Source: Bacillota bacterium (GTDB lineage: Bacteria; Bacillota_E; JAJZYS01; JAJYTV01). Taken from it: a stretch of 5,916 nucleotides of DNA. The notes beneath the pieces are model-generated. The model ran no database searches and was not told the origin of the DNA. It worked only from the letters and a program-made list of their open reading frames with translations. Of the stretch, positions 1-5,243 are shown piece after piece; position 1 is the first letter of the stretch; the number at the start of each line of letters is the position of its first letter. The position numbers and the translations under genes are program-made. The stretch is from positions 1-5,916 of the forward strand of contig JAJZVM010000193.1 of the NCBI GenBank assembly GCA_021845645.1, written 5' to 3'.

Positions 1-173
1 CCACCGGCGGCAAGGCGCCGACGAAGAGCGGTCTGAGCGCGCTTATCCAGGCCATCGTGCAGGCAAATGCCCAGGTGCAGGCCGACATGCAGGCAGGCAA
101 CTGGGCCAAGCTCGGACAGGACGAGCAGACCCTGCAGCAGGACCTCGCGAAGCTCAAGACCTACGCGAAGTAG
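1..173 (+). CDS. C-terminal end of a UPF0182-family membrane protein (5' truncated by window edge)
   Basis: The frame beginning at base 3 is open for 56 codons to TAG at 171-173. It encodes a polar, helix-prone tail rich in Gln, Ala and Lys, ending AKLKTYAK. The segment with QAIVQANAQVQADMQAGNWA, then LGQDEQTLQQDLAKL, matches my memory of the extreme C-terminus of UPF0182 (COG1615) proteins. In that family a large multi-pass membrane protein ends in a predicted coiled segment with a conserved G-(D/N)-W-A motif. The molecular function of UPF0182 is not established, and only the last part is visible here. The GNAT gene starts 28 bases downstream on the same strand, so the two may be co-transcribed. 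Another protein with a Gln/Ala-rich helical tail cannot be excluded, because the membrane domain lies outside the window. Confidence 0.68.
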   Translation, partial: TGGKAPTKSGLSALIQAIVQANAQVQADMQAGNWAKLGQDEQTLQQDLAKLKTYAK

Positions 174-182
174 CCGACGCCC

Positions 183-190
183 GGAGGAGG
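183..190 (+). promoter_or_regulatory. Ribosome-binding site deciding the GNAT start
   Basis: GGAGGAGG ends 11 bases before the ATG at 202. It lies after the stop codon of the preceding gene. It supports the ATG at 202 over the in-frame ATG at 67, which would overlap the upstream gene and has no comparable site. Confidence 0.75.
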
Positions 191-201
191 ACGCGCCGCG
201 C

Positions 202-660
202 ATGTTCCGCTTCAGCCCGCTGTCGCTCGAGGACGCCCGCCAGATCCTCTCCTGGCGGTACCCCGAGCCCTATGACTTCTACGACGCGGCATCCGATCCC
301 GAAGACGCCGCGCTCCTGCTGAGCGAGGAATACCGGCAAGGCCGCCTCTTCGCGGTCCATGACGACGAGGGAATCCTGCGCGGCTTCCTCGAGTTCCACC
401 TCGAGGCGGGCGCGCTTGAGGTGGGGCTCGGACTCCGGCCGCAGGACACGGGGCGGGGACTTGGCCCGGCGTTCGTCGACGCTGGGCTCACCTTCGGCCG
501 GGAGACCTTCCGGCCGGCGACGTTCAAGCTCTACGTCGCCGCGTTCAACCAGCGCGCCATCAAGGTCTATGAGCGCCTTGGCTTCCGGGAGGTCGGGCGG
601 CAGATGCGCCACCTGCTCGGGCGCGACTGGGAGTTCATCGAGATGCGGCGGCCGGCCTAG
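202..660 (+). CDS. GNAT-family N-acetyltransferase
   Basis: The product is 152 residues, a normal length for a single-domain GNAT enzyme. These enzymes move an acetyl group from acetyl-CoA to an amine, usually on a small molecule or a protein N-terminus. Motif A is clear: strand EVGLGL at 73-78 is followed by the CoA pyrophosphate loop RPQDTGRGLG at 79-88, which fits the Q/R-x-x-G-x-G/A pattern. Motif B follows as VAAFNQRAIKVYERLGF at about 112-128, with the usual Asn, Ala-x-x-x-Tyr and Leu-Gly-Phe. The N-terminal part (SWRYPEPYDFYD, 17-28) resembles small cytoplasmic GNATs annotated only at family level. The start is set by GGAGGAGG at 183-190. The gene follows the UPF0182 tail by 28 bases and is convergent with the MFS gene. 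The substrate cannot be inferred. Confidence 0.9.
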   Translation: MFRFSPLSLEDARQILSWRYPEPYDFYDAASDPEDAALLLSEEYRQGRLFAVHDDEGILRGFLEFHLEAGALEVGLGLRPQDTGRGLGPAFVDAGLTFGRETFRPATFKLYVAAFNQRAIKVYERLGFREVGRQMRHLLGRDWEFIEMRRPA

Positions 661-675
661 AGGCGGTAGCCGCTT
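661..675. terminator. Weak hairpin between convergent genes
   Basis: AGGCGG and CCGCTT flank a 3-base loop. The stem is 6 bp including one G-U pair. It sits exactly between the stop codons of the convergent GNAT and MFS genes, in a 24-base gap. There is no T-tract on either side, so an intrinsic terminator is doubtful. It is listed as the only structure in the gap. Confidence 0.25.
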
Positions 676-684
676 GCGCAGCCT

Positions 685-1872
685 TCAGTCCGACGTCGCC
701 CCTTCGTACACGGCCTCCTCCGCCGCCAGAGCCTGCGCCAGGCCGCGCTGGCGCACCGTCAGGAGGACCGTCGCCGCGACAAGGATCACGGCCGCGATGG
801 TGAAGGGCAGCTGCGGCGATACGGACTGTGCCAGGAAGCCCGAGAGCACCGGCGCCACGGCGGCGCCTGCCCAGCGCAGGAAGTTGTAGGTGCCGGATGA
901 GATCGAGCGGCTGAACGGCGATACCTCAATGGCCAGCGTGGTGAACAGTGCATTGGCGATGCCGCAGAAGAGTCCTGAGACCACGATCAGCACCAAGACC
1001 GGCAATACGCCACGCACCAGTGCGAGCGCGAGCATGAGCACCGCGAAGATCAGGATGTTGACCTGCAGGAGCCGTAGCGGTCCGACGCGCGGGCGCAGGT
1101 AGTTGACGATGACGACGGAGCTCAGCGCGACCAGGATGCCCCAGCCGAAATAGGTGAAGCCCAGATCGAGCGGCGGGAGGTTCAGGTAGATCGGCGAGTA
1201 GGTGAGGATGGTGAAAAAGGCGTAGGAGTAGCCGAGCCCCGCGAGCGCGTTCGTCAGGACGTCGCGGTGCCCGAGCGCCTGGAAGATGTCGCGGGCGGTG
1301 CGGGGCTTCTCCTTGCGCTCCGGCTCGTGCACGGTGAAATAGGTCGCGAGCAGGGCCAGCAGCATGAGCGTGGCCGTGCCGAAGAAGGGAAAACGCCAGC
1401 TGAAGCTGCCGAGCAGTCCGCCGAGCAGCGGCCCCGCGGAGATGCCGAGGCCGAGCGCGGCCTCGTAGAGCGTGATCGCCCGCGCGGTGCCTCCCGTGGA
1501 AAGACCCACGATGATGACGAGGGCCGTCGACGTGAAGAGGGCGTTGCCGAGCCCCCAGAAGCCGCGGGCCGTCGCCAGGGCGCCTACGCTGTTCGAGAGC
1601 CCCGATAGCGTGGCGAAGACGACCACGATGCCGAGGCCGAGCAGCATGGTGCGCCTGCCGCCTAGCCTCGTCGAGAGAACGCCGGATATCAGCATGGCCA
1701 AGGACATGACGGCAATGTAGGACGTAAAGAGCATCTCGACTTGCGCGTCGGTCGCGCCCATCTCCCGACCGATCTCGGCCAGGATGGGGTCGACGACGCC
1801 GATCCCCATGAAAGCGATCATGGTGGCGAATGCGGTCGCGAGAACCGCCCGTGGAAAGCCGTGCTGCGCCAA
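685..1872 (-). CDS. MFS transporter, DHA1-like drug/metabolite:H+ antiporter
   Basis: The product is 395 residues from the preferred TTG start and has about 12 hydrophobic segments, typical of a major facilitator. Visible hallmarks include a motif-A-like loop, GVLSTRLGGRR, at 64-74 between TM2 and TM3. The antiporter motif C is clear in TM5 as GISAGPLLGG (143-152). It is followed by SWRFPFF (158-164), as in many multidrug exporters. A charged cytoplasmic loop at 183-203 separates the two six-helix halves. The likely role is proton-driven export of a small molecule from the cytoplasm; the substrate is unknown. Start choice: GGGAGGT at 1882-1888 lies 9 bases before TTG at 1872. An in-frame GTG at 1900-1902 lies upstream of that site and at or above the predicted transcription start, so I rejected it. 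The gene is divergent from the membrane protein at 1998. Confidence 0.9.
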   Translation of the reverse strand: MAQHGFPRAVLATAFATMIAFMGIGVVDPILAEIGREMGATDAQVEMLFTSYIAVMSLAMLISGVLSTRLGGRRTMLLGLGIVVVFATLSGLSNSVGALATARGFWGLGNALFTSTALVIIVGLSTGGTARAITLYEAALGLGISAGPLLGGLLGSFSWRFPFFGTATLMLLALLATYFTVHEPERKEKPRTARDIFQALGHRDVLTNALAGLGYSYAFFTILTYSPIYLNLPPLDLGFTYFGWGILVALSSVVIVNYLRPRVGPLRLLQVNILIFAVLMLALALVRGVLPVLVLIVVSGLFCGIANALFTTLAIEVSPFSRSISSGTYNFLRWAGAAVAPVLSGFLAQSVSPQLPFTIAAVILVAATVLLTVRQRGLAQALAAEEAVYEGATSD

Positions 1873-1881
1873 CGTTCGATG

Positions 1882-1888
1882 ACCTCCC
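1882..1888 (-). promoter_or_regulatory. Ribosome-binding site deciding the MFS TTG start
   Basis: GGGAGGT on the minus strand ends 9 bases before TTG (1872-1870). The longer GTG-initiated frame would place this site inside the coding region, so it argues for the TTG. Confidence 0.7.
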
Positions 1889-1905
1889 TGCAACCGGACC
1901 ACCCA

Positions 1906-1914
1906 ATTGTATCA
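1906..1914 (-). promoter_or_regulatory. Extended -10 promoter element of the MFS gene
   Basis: The minus strand reads TGATACAAT, an extended -10 (TGn plus TACAAT, 5 of 6 matches to TATAAT). The best -35 candidate, TTACCC near 1931-1936, is weak, which is tolerable for an extended -10 promoter. The predicted start of transcription near 1899 gives a leader of about 27 bases before the TTG. Confidence 0.5.
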
Positions 1915-1940
1915 GCCGCCCGCCCTTCGGGGGTAACAGC

Positions 1941-1982
1941 AGGGGGAGAGGCGGGAGAGTTAGAAGTGTCTCCCATCCCCCT
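1941..1982 (+). promoter_or_regulatory. Two-tier inverted repeat in the leader of the 1998 gene
   Basis: The inner arms GGGAGA (1953-1958) and TCTCCC (1969-1974) enclose a 10-base loop. The outer arms AGGGGG (1941-1946) and CCCCCT (1977-1982) extend the structure with an asymmetric internal bulge. It ends 2 bases before the Shine-Dalgarno at 1984-1990. No T-tract follows, so it is not an intrinsic terminator. It could be a translational control element or an mRNA-stabilising hairpin. Confidence 0.4.
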
Positions 1983-1983
1983 T

Positions 1984-1990
1984 GAGGAGG
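1984..1990 (+). promoter_or_regulatory. Ribosome-binding site of the membrane protein gene
   Basis: GAGGAGG lies 7 bases before the ATG at 1998. A second ATG at 1993, in another frame, is only 2 bases from the site and is too close to be used. Confidence 0.75.
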
Positions 1991-1997
1991 GCATGCC

Positions 1998-2666
1998 ATG
2001 CGCAACACGCTCGGCGGCCTGGTCGCCGCCGTCTGGCTGCTCGCGAGCATCCTGCTCTGGGCCGGAGTCGTTCAGGTCGTCCCGCCACCCAGCGCTTCGC
2101 ACGCGATCGGCCTCACGCTTTCGCAGTCCGTGCTGCTTGCCTACCATCTCTCGCGTGTCCTCGAGGCGCTCACGGGCGCCTATCTGAGCCTGGGCATCGC
2201 CGGCCTCCTGGGCAGTCTCTGGCTGCTGATCGAAGGGCTCCTGCGCCGCGTGCGGCTCGCAGCGGCCTTGGGCGGAGCAGGCGCCGTGATTGAAGTGGCG
2301 CTCGGCCTCTTCGCGCTACTCAGGATACGCCTATCGCTGCCGATGCGACCGAACGCCTCCGGCCTGCTCAGTGGCGCCAGCATCGCGGGACAGATGGCCA
2401 CGTTGATGATCCCCGCCGCGCTGCTGCTCGTGCTGGTGCTTGGAGCCATCATCATTGTCGGGCGCCGCGCCCCGACGCGAGGCGCGCAGCGCGAACACTC
2501 TGGGCGGCGGGCCCACGCGGATCCAGCCGTCCCGGCTGTGGAGACTGGCGCAATGCCGTCTGCAGCCGCGACGCGGGAAAGAGACGATTCTCCGGATGCC
2601 GCGCACACGCACGGGAAGGCCCAAGATACCCCTGCCGACAGCGGACAGGACGGGCGACCCTCCTAG
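1998..2666 (+). CDS. Four-helix integral membrane protein with long polar C-terminal tail, function unknown
   Basis: The product is 222 residues and I recognise no family. Four hydrophobic segments are apparent, at roughly 6-28, 58-80, 88-108 and 131-154. Arginine clusters follow the second (LLRRVR, 81-86) and fourth (GRRAPTR, 155-161), which puts both termini on the cytoplasmic side. Residues 155-222 are predicted disordered, rich in Arg, Ala, Asp, His, Pro and Ser, with no hydrophobic stretch. The first loop (29-57) is moderately polar and would face outside. The start at ATG 1998 is supported by GAGGAGG 7 bases upstream. The gene is divergent from the MFS exporter and ends 3 bases from the convergent SDR stop codon, so it is probably monocistronic. 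It resembles small uncharacterised four-TM proteins, but nothing visible gives a function. The polar tail could partly reflect a late stop in a high-GC frame. Confidence 0.7.
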   Translation: MRNTLGGLVAAVWLLASILLWAGVVQVVPPPSASHAIGLTLSQSVLLAYHLSRVLEALTGAYLSLGIAGLLGSLWLLIEGLLRRVRLAAALGGAGAVIEVALGLFALLRIRLSLPMRPNASGLLSGASIAGQMATLMIPAALLLVLVLGAIIIVGRRAPTRGAQREHSGRRAHADPAVPAVETGAMPSAAATRERDDSPDAAHTHGKAQDTPADSGQDGRPS

Positions 2667-2669
2667 CGG

Positions 2670-3440
2670 TCAGGCCAGGGAGAATCCGCCGTCCGACGTT
2701 AAAACCTGCCCGGTGACCCAGCCCGCTGCGTCGCTCGCGAGAAACCCGACGAGCCGCGCGGCGTCCTCGGGGCGGCCAAGACGCCCCGAGGGGCAGCGCC
2801 CGAGCACCTCGCGCCTTGTGGCCTCATCCATCCACAAGGTGTCGGTCGGGCCTGGATCCACGGCGTTGACCGTGACGCCATGCGGCGCCAGTTCGAGGGC
2901 GAGGTAGCGCGTCATGGCCTTCAGCGCGCCCTTGCTCACCCCGTAGGCGAGATTGCCCGCCTCGCCGCTCTGGTCGGGACCGGACACGAGACTGACGATG
3001 CGGCCCCAGCCATTTCCCAGGACGTGTCGTGCGAAGAGGGCCGACAGCAGCAGGGGACCGCGCACGTTGGCCCCTAGGTGGTCGTCCAGCTGTGCCTGAG
3101 TGATATCGACAAAACTCGTAGGCGCCCAGTGGGCGGCGTTGTGGACGAGGATCGAGGGCGTCCCGAACGCCCGCTCCACGGCGTCGATCAACTCGGCCGC
3201 CGCTCCTTCGGCTCTGAGGTCGAGCGGCATGGATGCGACGGGACCGACGCGCCGGAGGTCGGCCTCCAGCGCCTGCGCGCCGCCGCCGCTAGGGAGTTCC
3301 GCGACCCGGTCGTAGGACTCGAAGTGCGTGAAGAAGACCAGTGCGCCCCGGCCCAGGAGTTCCCGGCAGATGGCGGCGCCGATGCCGGCCATGCGGCTGG
3401 CCCCGGTCACGATCGCGACGCGATCCGCAAGATCCCGCAC
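2670..3440 (-). CDS. Short-chain dehydrogenase/reductase (classical SDR, 3-oxoacyl-ACP reductase-like)
   Basis: The product is 256 residues, the standard length for a classical SDR, an NAD(P)-dependent cytoplasmic oxidoreductase with a Rossmann fold. The cofactor loop TGASRMAGIG (12-21) has the extra residues seen in one bacterial SDR subgroup. HNAA (100-103) replaces the usual NNAG. The catalytic set is complete: Asn125, Ser153, Tyr166 and Lys170, with YGVSK as the YxxxK motif. The DPGPTDT loop (195-201), the P-x-GR-x-G-x-PED motif (217-226) and the C-terminal GQVLTSDGG (244-252) are all present. The start is GTG at 3438-3440, with AAGGAGG 8 bases upstream. The frame stays open far upstream, but that extension is the reverse of the permease gene. 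It lies 23 bases after the permease stop, so it is probably the last gene of the ABC operon. The substrate is unknown, and family annotations as FabG are often nominal. Confidence 0.92.
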   Translation of the reverse strand: MRDLADRVAIVTGASRMAGIGAAICRELLGRGALVFFTHFESYDRVAELPSGGGAQALEADLRRVGPVASMPLDLRAEGAAAELIDAVERAFGTPSILVHNAAHWAPTSFVDITQAQLDDHLGANVRGPLLLSALFARHVLGNGWGRIVSLVSGPDQSGEAGNLAYGVSKGALKAMTRYLALELAPHGVTVNAVDPGPTDTLWMDEATRREVLGRCPSGRLGRPEDAARLVGFLASDAAGWVTGQVLTSDGGFSLA

Positions 3441-3448
3441 GCGCAGTA

Positions 3449-3455
3449 CCTCCTT
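3449..3455 (-). promoter_or_regulatory. Ribosome-binding site deciding the SDR GTG start
   Basis: AAGGAGG on the minus strand, 8 bases before GTG (3440-3438), lies within the 23-base gap after the permease stop. It gives a product beginning two residues before the conserved DLADRVAIVTG strand-turn. Confidence 0.8.
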
Positions 3456-3463
3456 CCGAGGTC

Positions 3464-4243
3464 CTAGCCGTTGCGCTTCAGCTTGCCCGTGCGCAGGGCG
3501 TAGCGCTCCGCGATGTGGAACGCCCAGAGTCCGATCGGCACGAGGATCAGACCAGCGCCGAGCAGGCCGAGCACCGTCGCGAGCAGGGCGCCCGGCGCCG
3601 TGCCTTGCAGCACGGCCTGACGCACCGCGGTCAGGGTGTAGGTCGCGGGGGAGAACCACGCGACGGTCTGCAGCCAGTGCGGCAAAACCGTGATCGGGTA
3701 GTAGATGCCGCTGACGAGCAGCAGCACCCCCTGGATGACCTGCGTCGCCTGCGCGCCCCGCTCCGCCGAGAGCATCGGCATGATGGCCCCGAGGAGGCCG
3801 AGCCCGATGAAGGGGAGCGAGGCGGCCGCCAGGACGAGGAGCGCCCCGCCGATGTCCGCGTGGGCGAGCGGCAGGTGGAACAGGAGGAAGATGCCGAGCA
3901 GCACGACGAGCGTGCGGGCGAGCCCGTACACCACCGCGTAGGCGCAGACGCCGAGGAGGTAGGTGATACGGCGGACGGGGGCCATAAAGCTGTATTCGAT
4001 CGTGCCTTCCCAGCGCTCCCACATCACCGAGTTCGAGATCTCGAAGAAGAGCACCGAGAGGAAGTTCCAGAGAAGCGCGCCGATCGCCAGGTAGAGCACC
4101 CGCTCACCCTGGCCGGGACCTGGCTCCGCGAGGCCGATCAAGGCGATCGTCAGCGCGTTGACGGCGTTATAGAAGGCGAAGACGACCTCCCAGCCGAGGT
4201 AGCGTCGGATCAGGCTGAAGTTCCGCGAGATGACCGCGCCCAT
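3464..4243 (-). CDS. ABC-2 type transporter permease
   Basis: The product is 259 residues, typical for a DrrB/ABC-2 permease. Six membrane segments are visible, at about 20-40, 49-70, 98-123, 131-157, 166-188 and 219-244. The amphipathic stretch WERWEGTIEYSFMAPVRR (75-92) fits the coupling-helix region with the E-x-GT-x-E pattern. The segment SGIYYPITVLPHWLQ (178-192), continued by FSPATYTLTAVRQAVL (197-212), is the conserved ABC-2 signature before the last helix. It should dimerise in the cytoplasmic membrane and pair with the ATPase encoded 26 bases upstream. Such pairs usually export drugs, lipids or polysaccharides, and the substrate here is unknown. ATG at 4243 follows a GAGGGA site with 7 bases of spacing. 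An overlapping minus-strand frame reaching 5140 is antisense or out-of-frame readthrough, not an extended protein. The basic C-terminus (RTGKLKRNG) is probably cytoplasmic. Confidence 0.92.
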   Translation of the reverse strand: MGAVISRNFSLIRRYLGWEVVFAFYNAVNALTIALIGLAEPGPGQGERVLYLAIGALLWNFLSVLFFEISNSVMWERWEGTIEYSFMAPVRRITYLLGVCAYAVVYGLARTLVVLLGIFLLFHLPLAHADIGGALLVLAAASLPFIGLGLLGAIMPMLSAERGAQATQVIQGVLLLVSGIYYPITVLPHWLQTVAWFSPATYTLTAVRQAVLQGTAPGALLATVLGLLGAGLILVPIGLWAFHIAERYALRTGKLKRNG

Positions 4244-4269
4244 GGCGCGTCCCTCGCTGCGCAGGGAGA

Positions 4270-5067
4270 TCAAGCGTCCAGTTCCTCCTCGTCGTTCGGG
4301 TCTTCGCCCGTCAGGGCGAGAAAGGCGCCTTCGAGTCCTTGGCCGCCGCCGTGGGCCGCCGCGAGCTCCTCGGGTGTGTCCAGGGCGATGAAGCGGCCGT
4401 TGCGCAGCACCGCGACGCGGTCGCAGAGACGCTGCGCCTCCTGCATGTCGTGCGTGCAGAGCACGATCGAGGCCCGGTAGTCCCGCCGGATGTCCTCCAC
4501 GAACGCCTGAACGTCGCGGCGGGAGCGCGGATCGAGACCGGTCGTCGGCTCGTCGAGCAGAAGCAGCGTGGGGGAGGTGAGGAGCGCGCGGGCGATGGCC
4601 ACCTTCTGCTGCTGGCCGCGCGACATCTCCTCGAGCGGCGCCCTGTACTTGGACCGCGGCAATCCCAGGCGGTCCAGGATCTCCTGGGCGCGCCGGCGCG
4701 CCGTCTGGCGGTCGAGTCCGTAGAGGCCGGCGGCGTAGTCGAGGTTCTCCTGCGCCGAGAGCTTCTTGAAGAACGACGCCTCGACCGAGACGCGGTGGAT
4801 CAGGCGGCGCACCTCCTGGGGCGCCGTGACGACGTCGCGACCGAAGACGCGCATCTGGCCGCTGTCCGGCAGCAGCAAGGTGCACATCAGGCGGATGAGT
4901 GTGCTCTTGCCGGACCCATTGGGTCCGAGGATGCCGAAGCACTCGCCTTCCGGCATCGCGAAACTGATGCCCTGGAGCGCCGCGACTTTCTCGCGCTTGC
5001 GTCGAAACGGCGAATCGCCTTCGGGACGAAACGACTTGGCAACGTCGATACACTCGATGGCCAGCAT
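4270..5067 (-). CDS. ABC transporter ATP-binding protein (DrrA-like ATPase)
   Basis: The product is 265 residues, a single nucleotide-binding domain that hydrolyses ATP at the cytoplasmic face to drive the adjacent permease. Walker A is GPNGSGKST (48-56). The signature is MSRGQQQKV (148-156), a variant of LSGGQ. Walker B is LLLLDEP (168-174), the D-loop is TGLDP (176-180) and the switch His is H206. An insert of about 15 charged residues (14-29) precedes the first core strand. At the expected Q-loop the protein reads VSVEASFF (93-100), with no Gln. The acidic tail (EDPNDEEELDA) is short. ATG at 5067 has AAGGAGG 6 bases upstream, which rules out the 17-residue N-terminal extension open in frame. 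It is the first cistron after an intrinsic terminator, followed by permease and SDR. Confidence 0.95.
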   Translation of the reverse strand: MLAIECIDVAKSFRPEGDSPFRRKREKVAALQGISFAMPEGECFGILGPNGSGKSTLIRLMCTLLLPDSGQMRVFGRDVVTAPQEVRRLIHRVSVEASFFKKLSAQENLDYAAGLYGLDRQTARRRAQEILDRLGLPRSKYRAPLEEMSRGQQQKVAIARALLTSPTLLLLDEPTTGLDPRSRRDVQAFVEDIRRDYRASIVLCTHDMQEAQRLCDRVAVLRNGRFIALDTPEELAAAHGGGQGLEGAFLALTGEDPNDEEELDA

Positions 5068-5073
5068 GACAAA

Positions 5074-5080
5074 CCTCCTT
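5074..5080 (-). promoter_or_regulatory. Ribosome-binding site of the ABC ATPase, potentially masked
   Basis: AAGGAGG on the minus strand lies 6 bases before ATG (5067-5065). The five bases GGAGG at 5078-5074 are the exact complement of CCTCC at 5092-5088 in the same transcript. A 5-bp hairpin with a 9-base loop could therefore hide the site. Confidence 0.75.
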
Positions 5081-5095
5081 CGGTGCCGGAGGGAC

Positions 5096-5136
5096 ACAAA
5101 AAGGGCCCGGTCGGTCATCGCCTGACCGACCGGGCC
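5096..5136 (-). terminator. Strong intrinsic terminator / possible attenuator before the ABC operon
   Basis: The arms at 5123-5136 and 5104-5117 are a perfect 14-bp inverted repeat (GGCCCGGTCGGTCA on the minus strand and its complement). The loop is 5 bases. Minus-strand reading then gives C, five T, GTGT. The T-tract is on the minus side only, so the element terminates leftward transcription. It sits 14 bases after the stop of the 25-codon ORF and 29 bases before the start of the ABC ATPase. It may be the end of the small gene's transcript, an attenuator controlling the downstream operon, or both. Confidence 0.85.
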
Positions 5137-5149
5137 GCACGCGAAAAGC

Positions 5150-5227
5150 TCAGCGCGGCGTTAGGCCATACCAGGCGAAGGACAGCAAGAGACCGGCTCC
5201 AGCGGCGATCTTGCGCGTCCGACGCAT
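5150..5227 (-). CDS. 25-residue cationic single-helix peptide (small membrane protein or leader peptide)
   Basis: ATG at 5227-5225 through TGA at 5152-5150 encodes 25 residues. The N-terminus MRRTRK is strongly basic, and is followed by a hydrophobic helix IAAGAGLLLSFAWYGL (7-22) and a short TPR tail. GGAGG lies 8-9 bases before the ATG. A good promoter lies about 25 bases further upstream and an intrinsic terminator follows the stop. This coherent promoter-SD-ORF-terminator set is the main evidence that the ORF is real, since nothing this short can be judged by composition. The topology is positive-inside, so a single-pass membrane peptide is predicted. I recognise no family. It could be an independent small protein, a regulator of the ABC exporter, a toxin-like peptide, or a leader peptide whose translation tunes read-through into the ATPase gene. 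It has no obvious run of one amino acid of the biosynthetic-attenuator type. Confidence 0.6.
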   Translation of the reverse strand: MRRTRKIAAGAGLLLSFAWYGLTPR

Positions 5228-5234
5228 GGCATTC

Positions 5235-5240
5235 CCTCCT
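5235..5240 (-). promoter_or_regulatory. Ribosome-binding site of the 25-residue ORF
   Basis: AGGAGG on the minus strand precedes ATG (5227-5225) with normal spacing (about 7 bases). Such a site is unlikely by chance at exactly this position. Confidence 0.65.
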
Positions 5241-5243
5241 ACG

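Noticed and set aside
67..201. N-terminal extension of the GNAT from an ATG at 67
   Set aside because: It overlaps the upstream coding tail, has Arg/Ser/Thr-rich shadow composition, and lacks a ribosome-binding site. The ATG at 202 has one.
2765..2791. Perfect 10-bp inverted repeat (CCTCGGGGCG / CGCCCCGAGG) with a 7-base loop
   Set aside because: It lies inside the SDR gene over the conserved P-x-GR-x-G-x-PED motif. The codons needed for that motif explain the complementarity, and no T-tract follows on either strand.
2670..4022. A 450-codon minus-strand open frame that would fuse about 194 residues to the SDR
   Set aside because: The extension runs through the permease gene in another frame and has the Arg/Ala/His/Pro-rich composition of a high-GC shadow. 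A strong ribosome-binding site marks the SDR start at 3440.
3341..4480. A 379-codon plus-strand open frame opposite the ABC genes
   Set aside because: Its Arg/Glu/Asp/Gln-rich composition without motifs is typical of antisense frames in GC-rich DNA, and the minus-strand genes are unmistakable.
3464..5140. A 558-codon minus-strand frame extending the permease through the ATPase region
   Set aside because: The upstream half is an out-of-frame reading of the ATPase gene. Conserved permease sequence begins just after the ATG at 4243.
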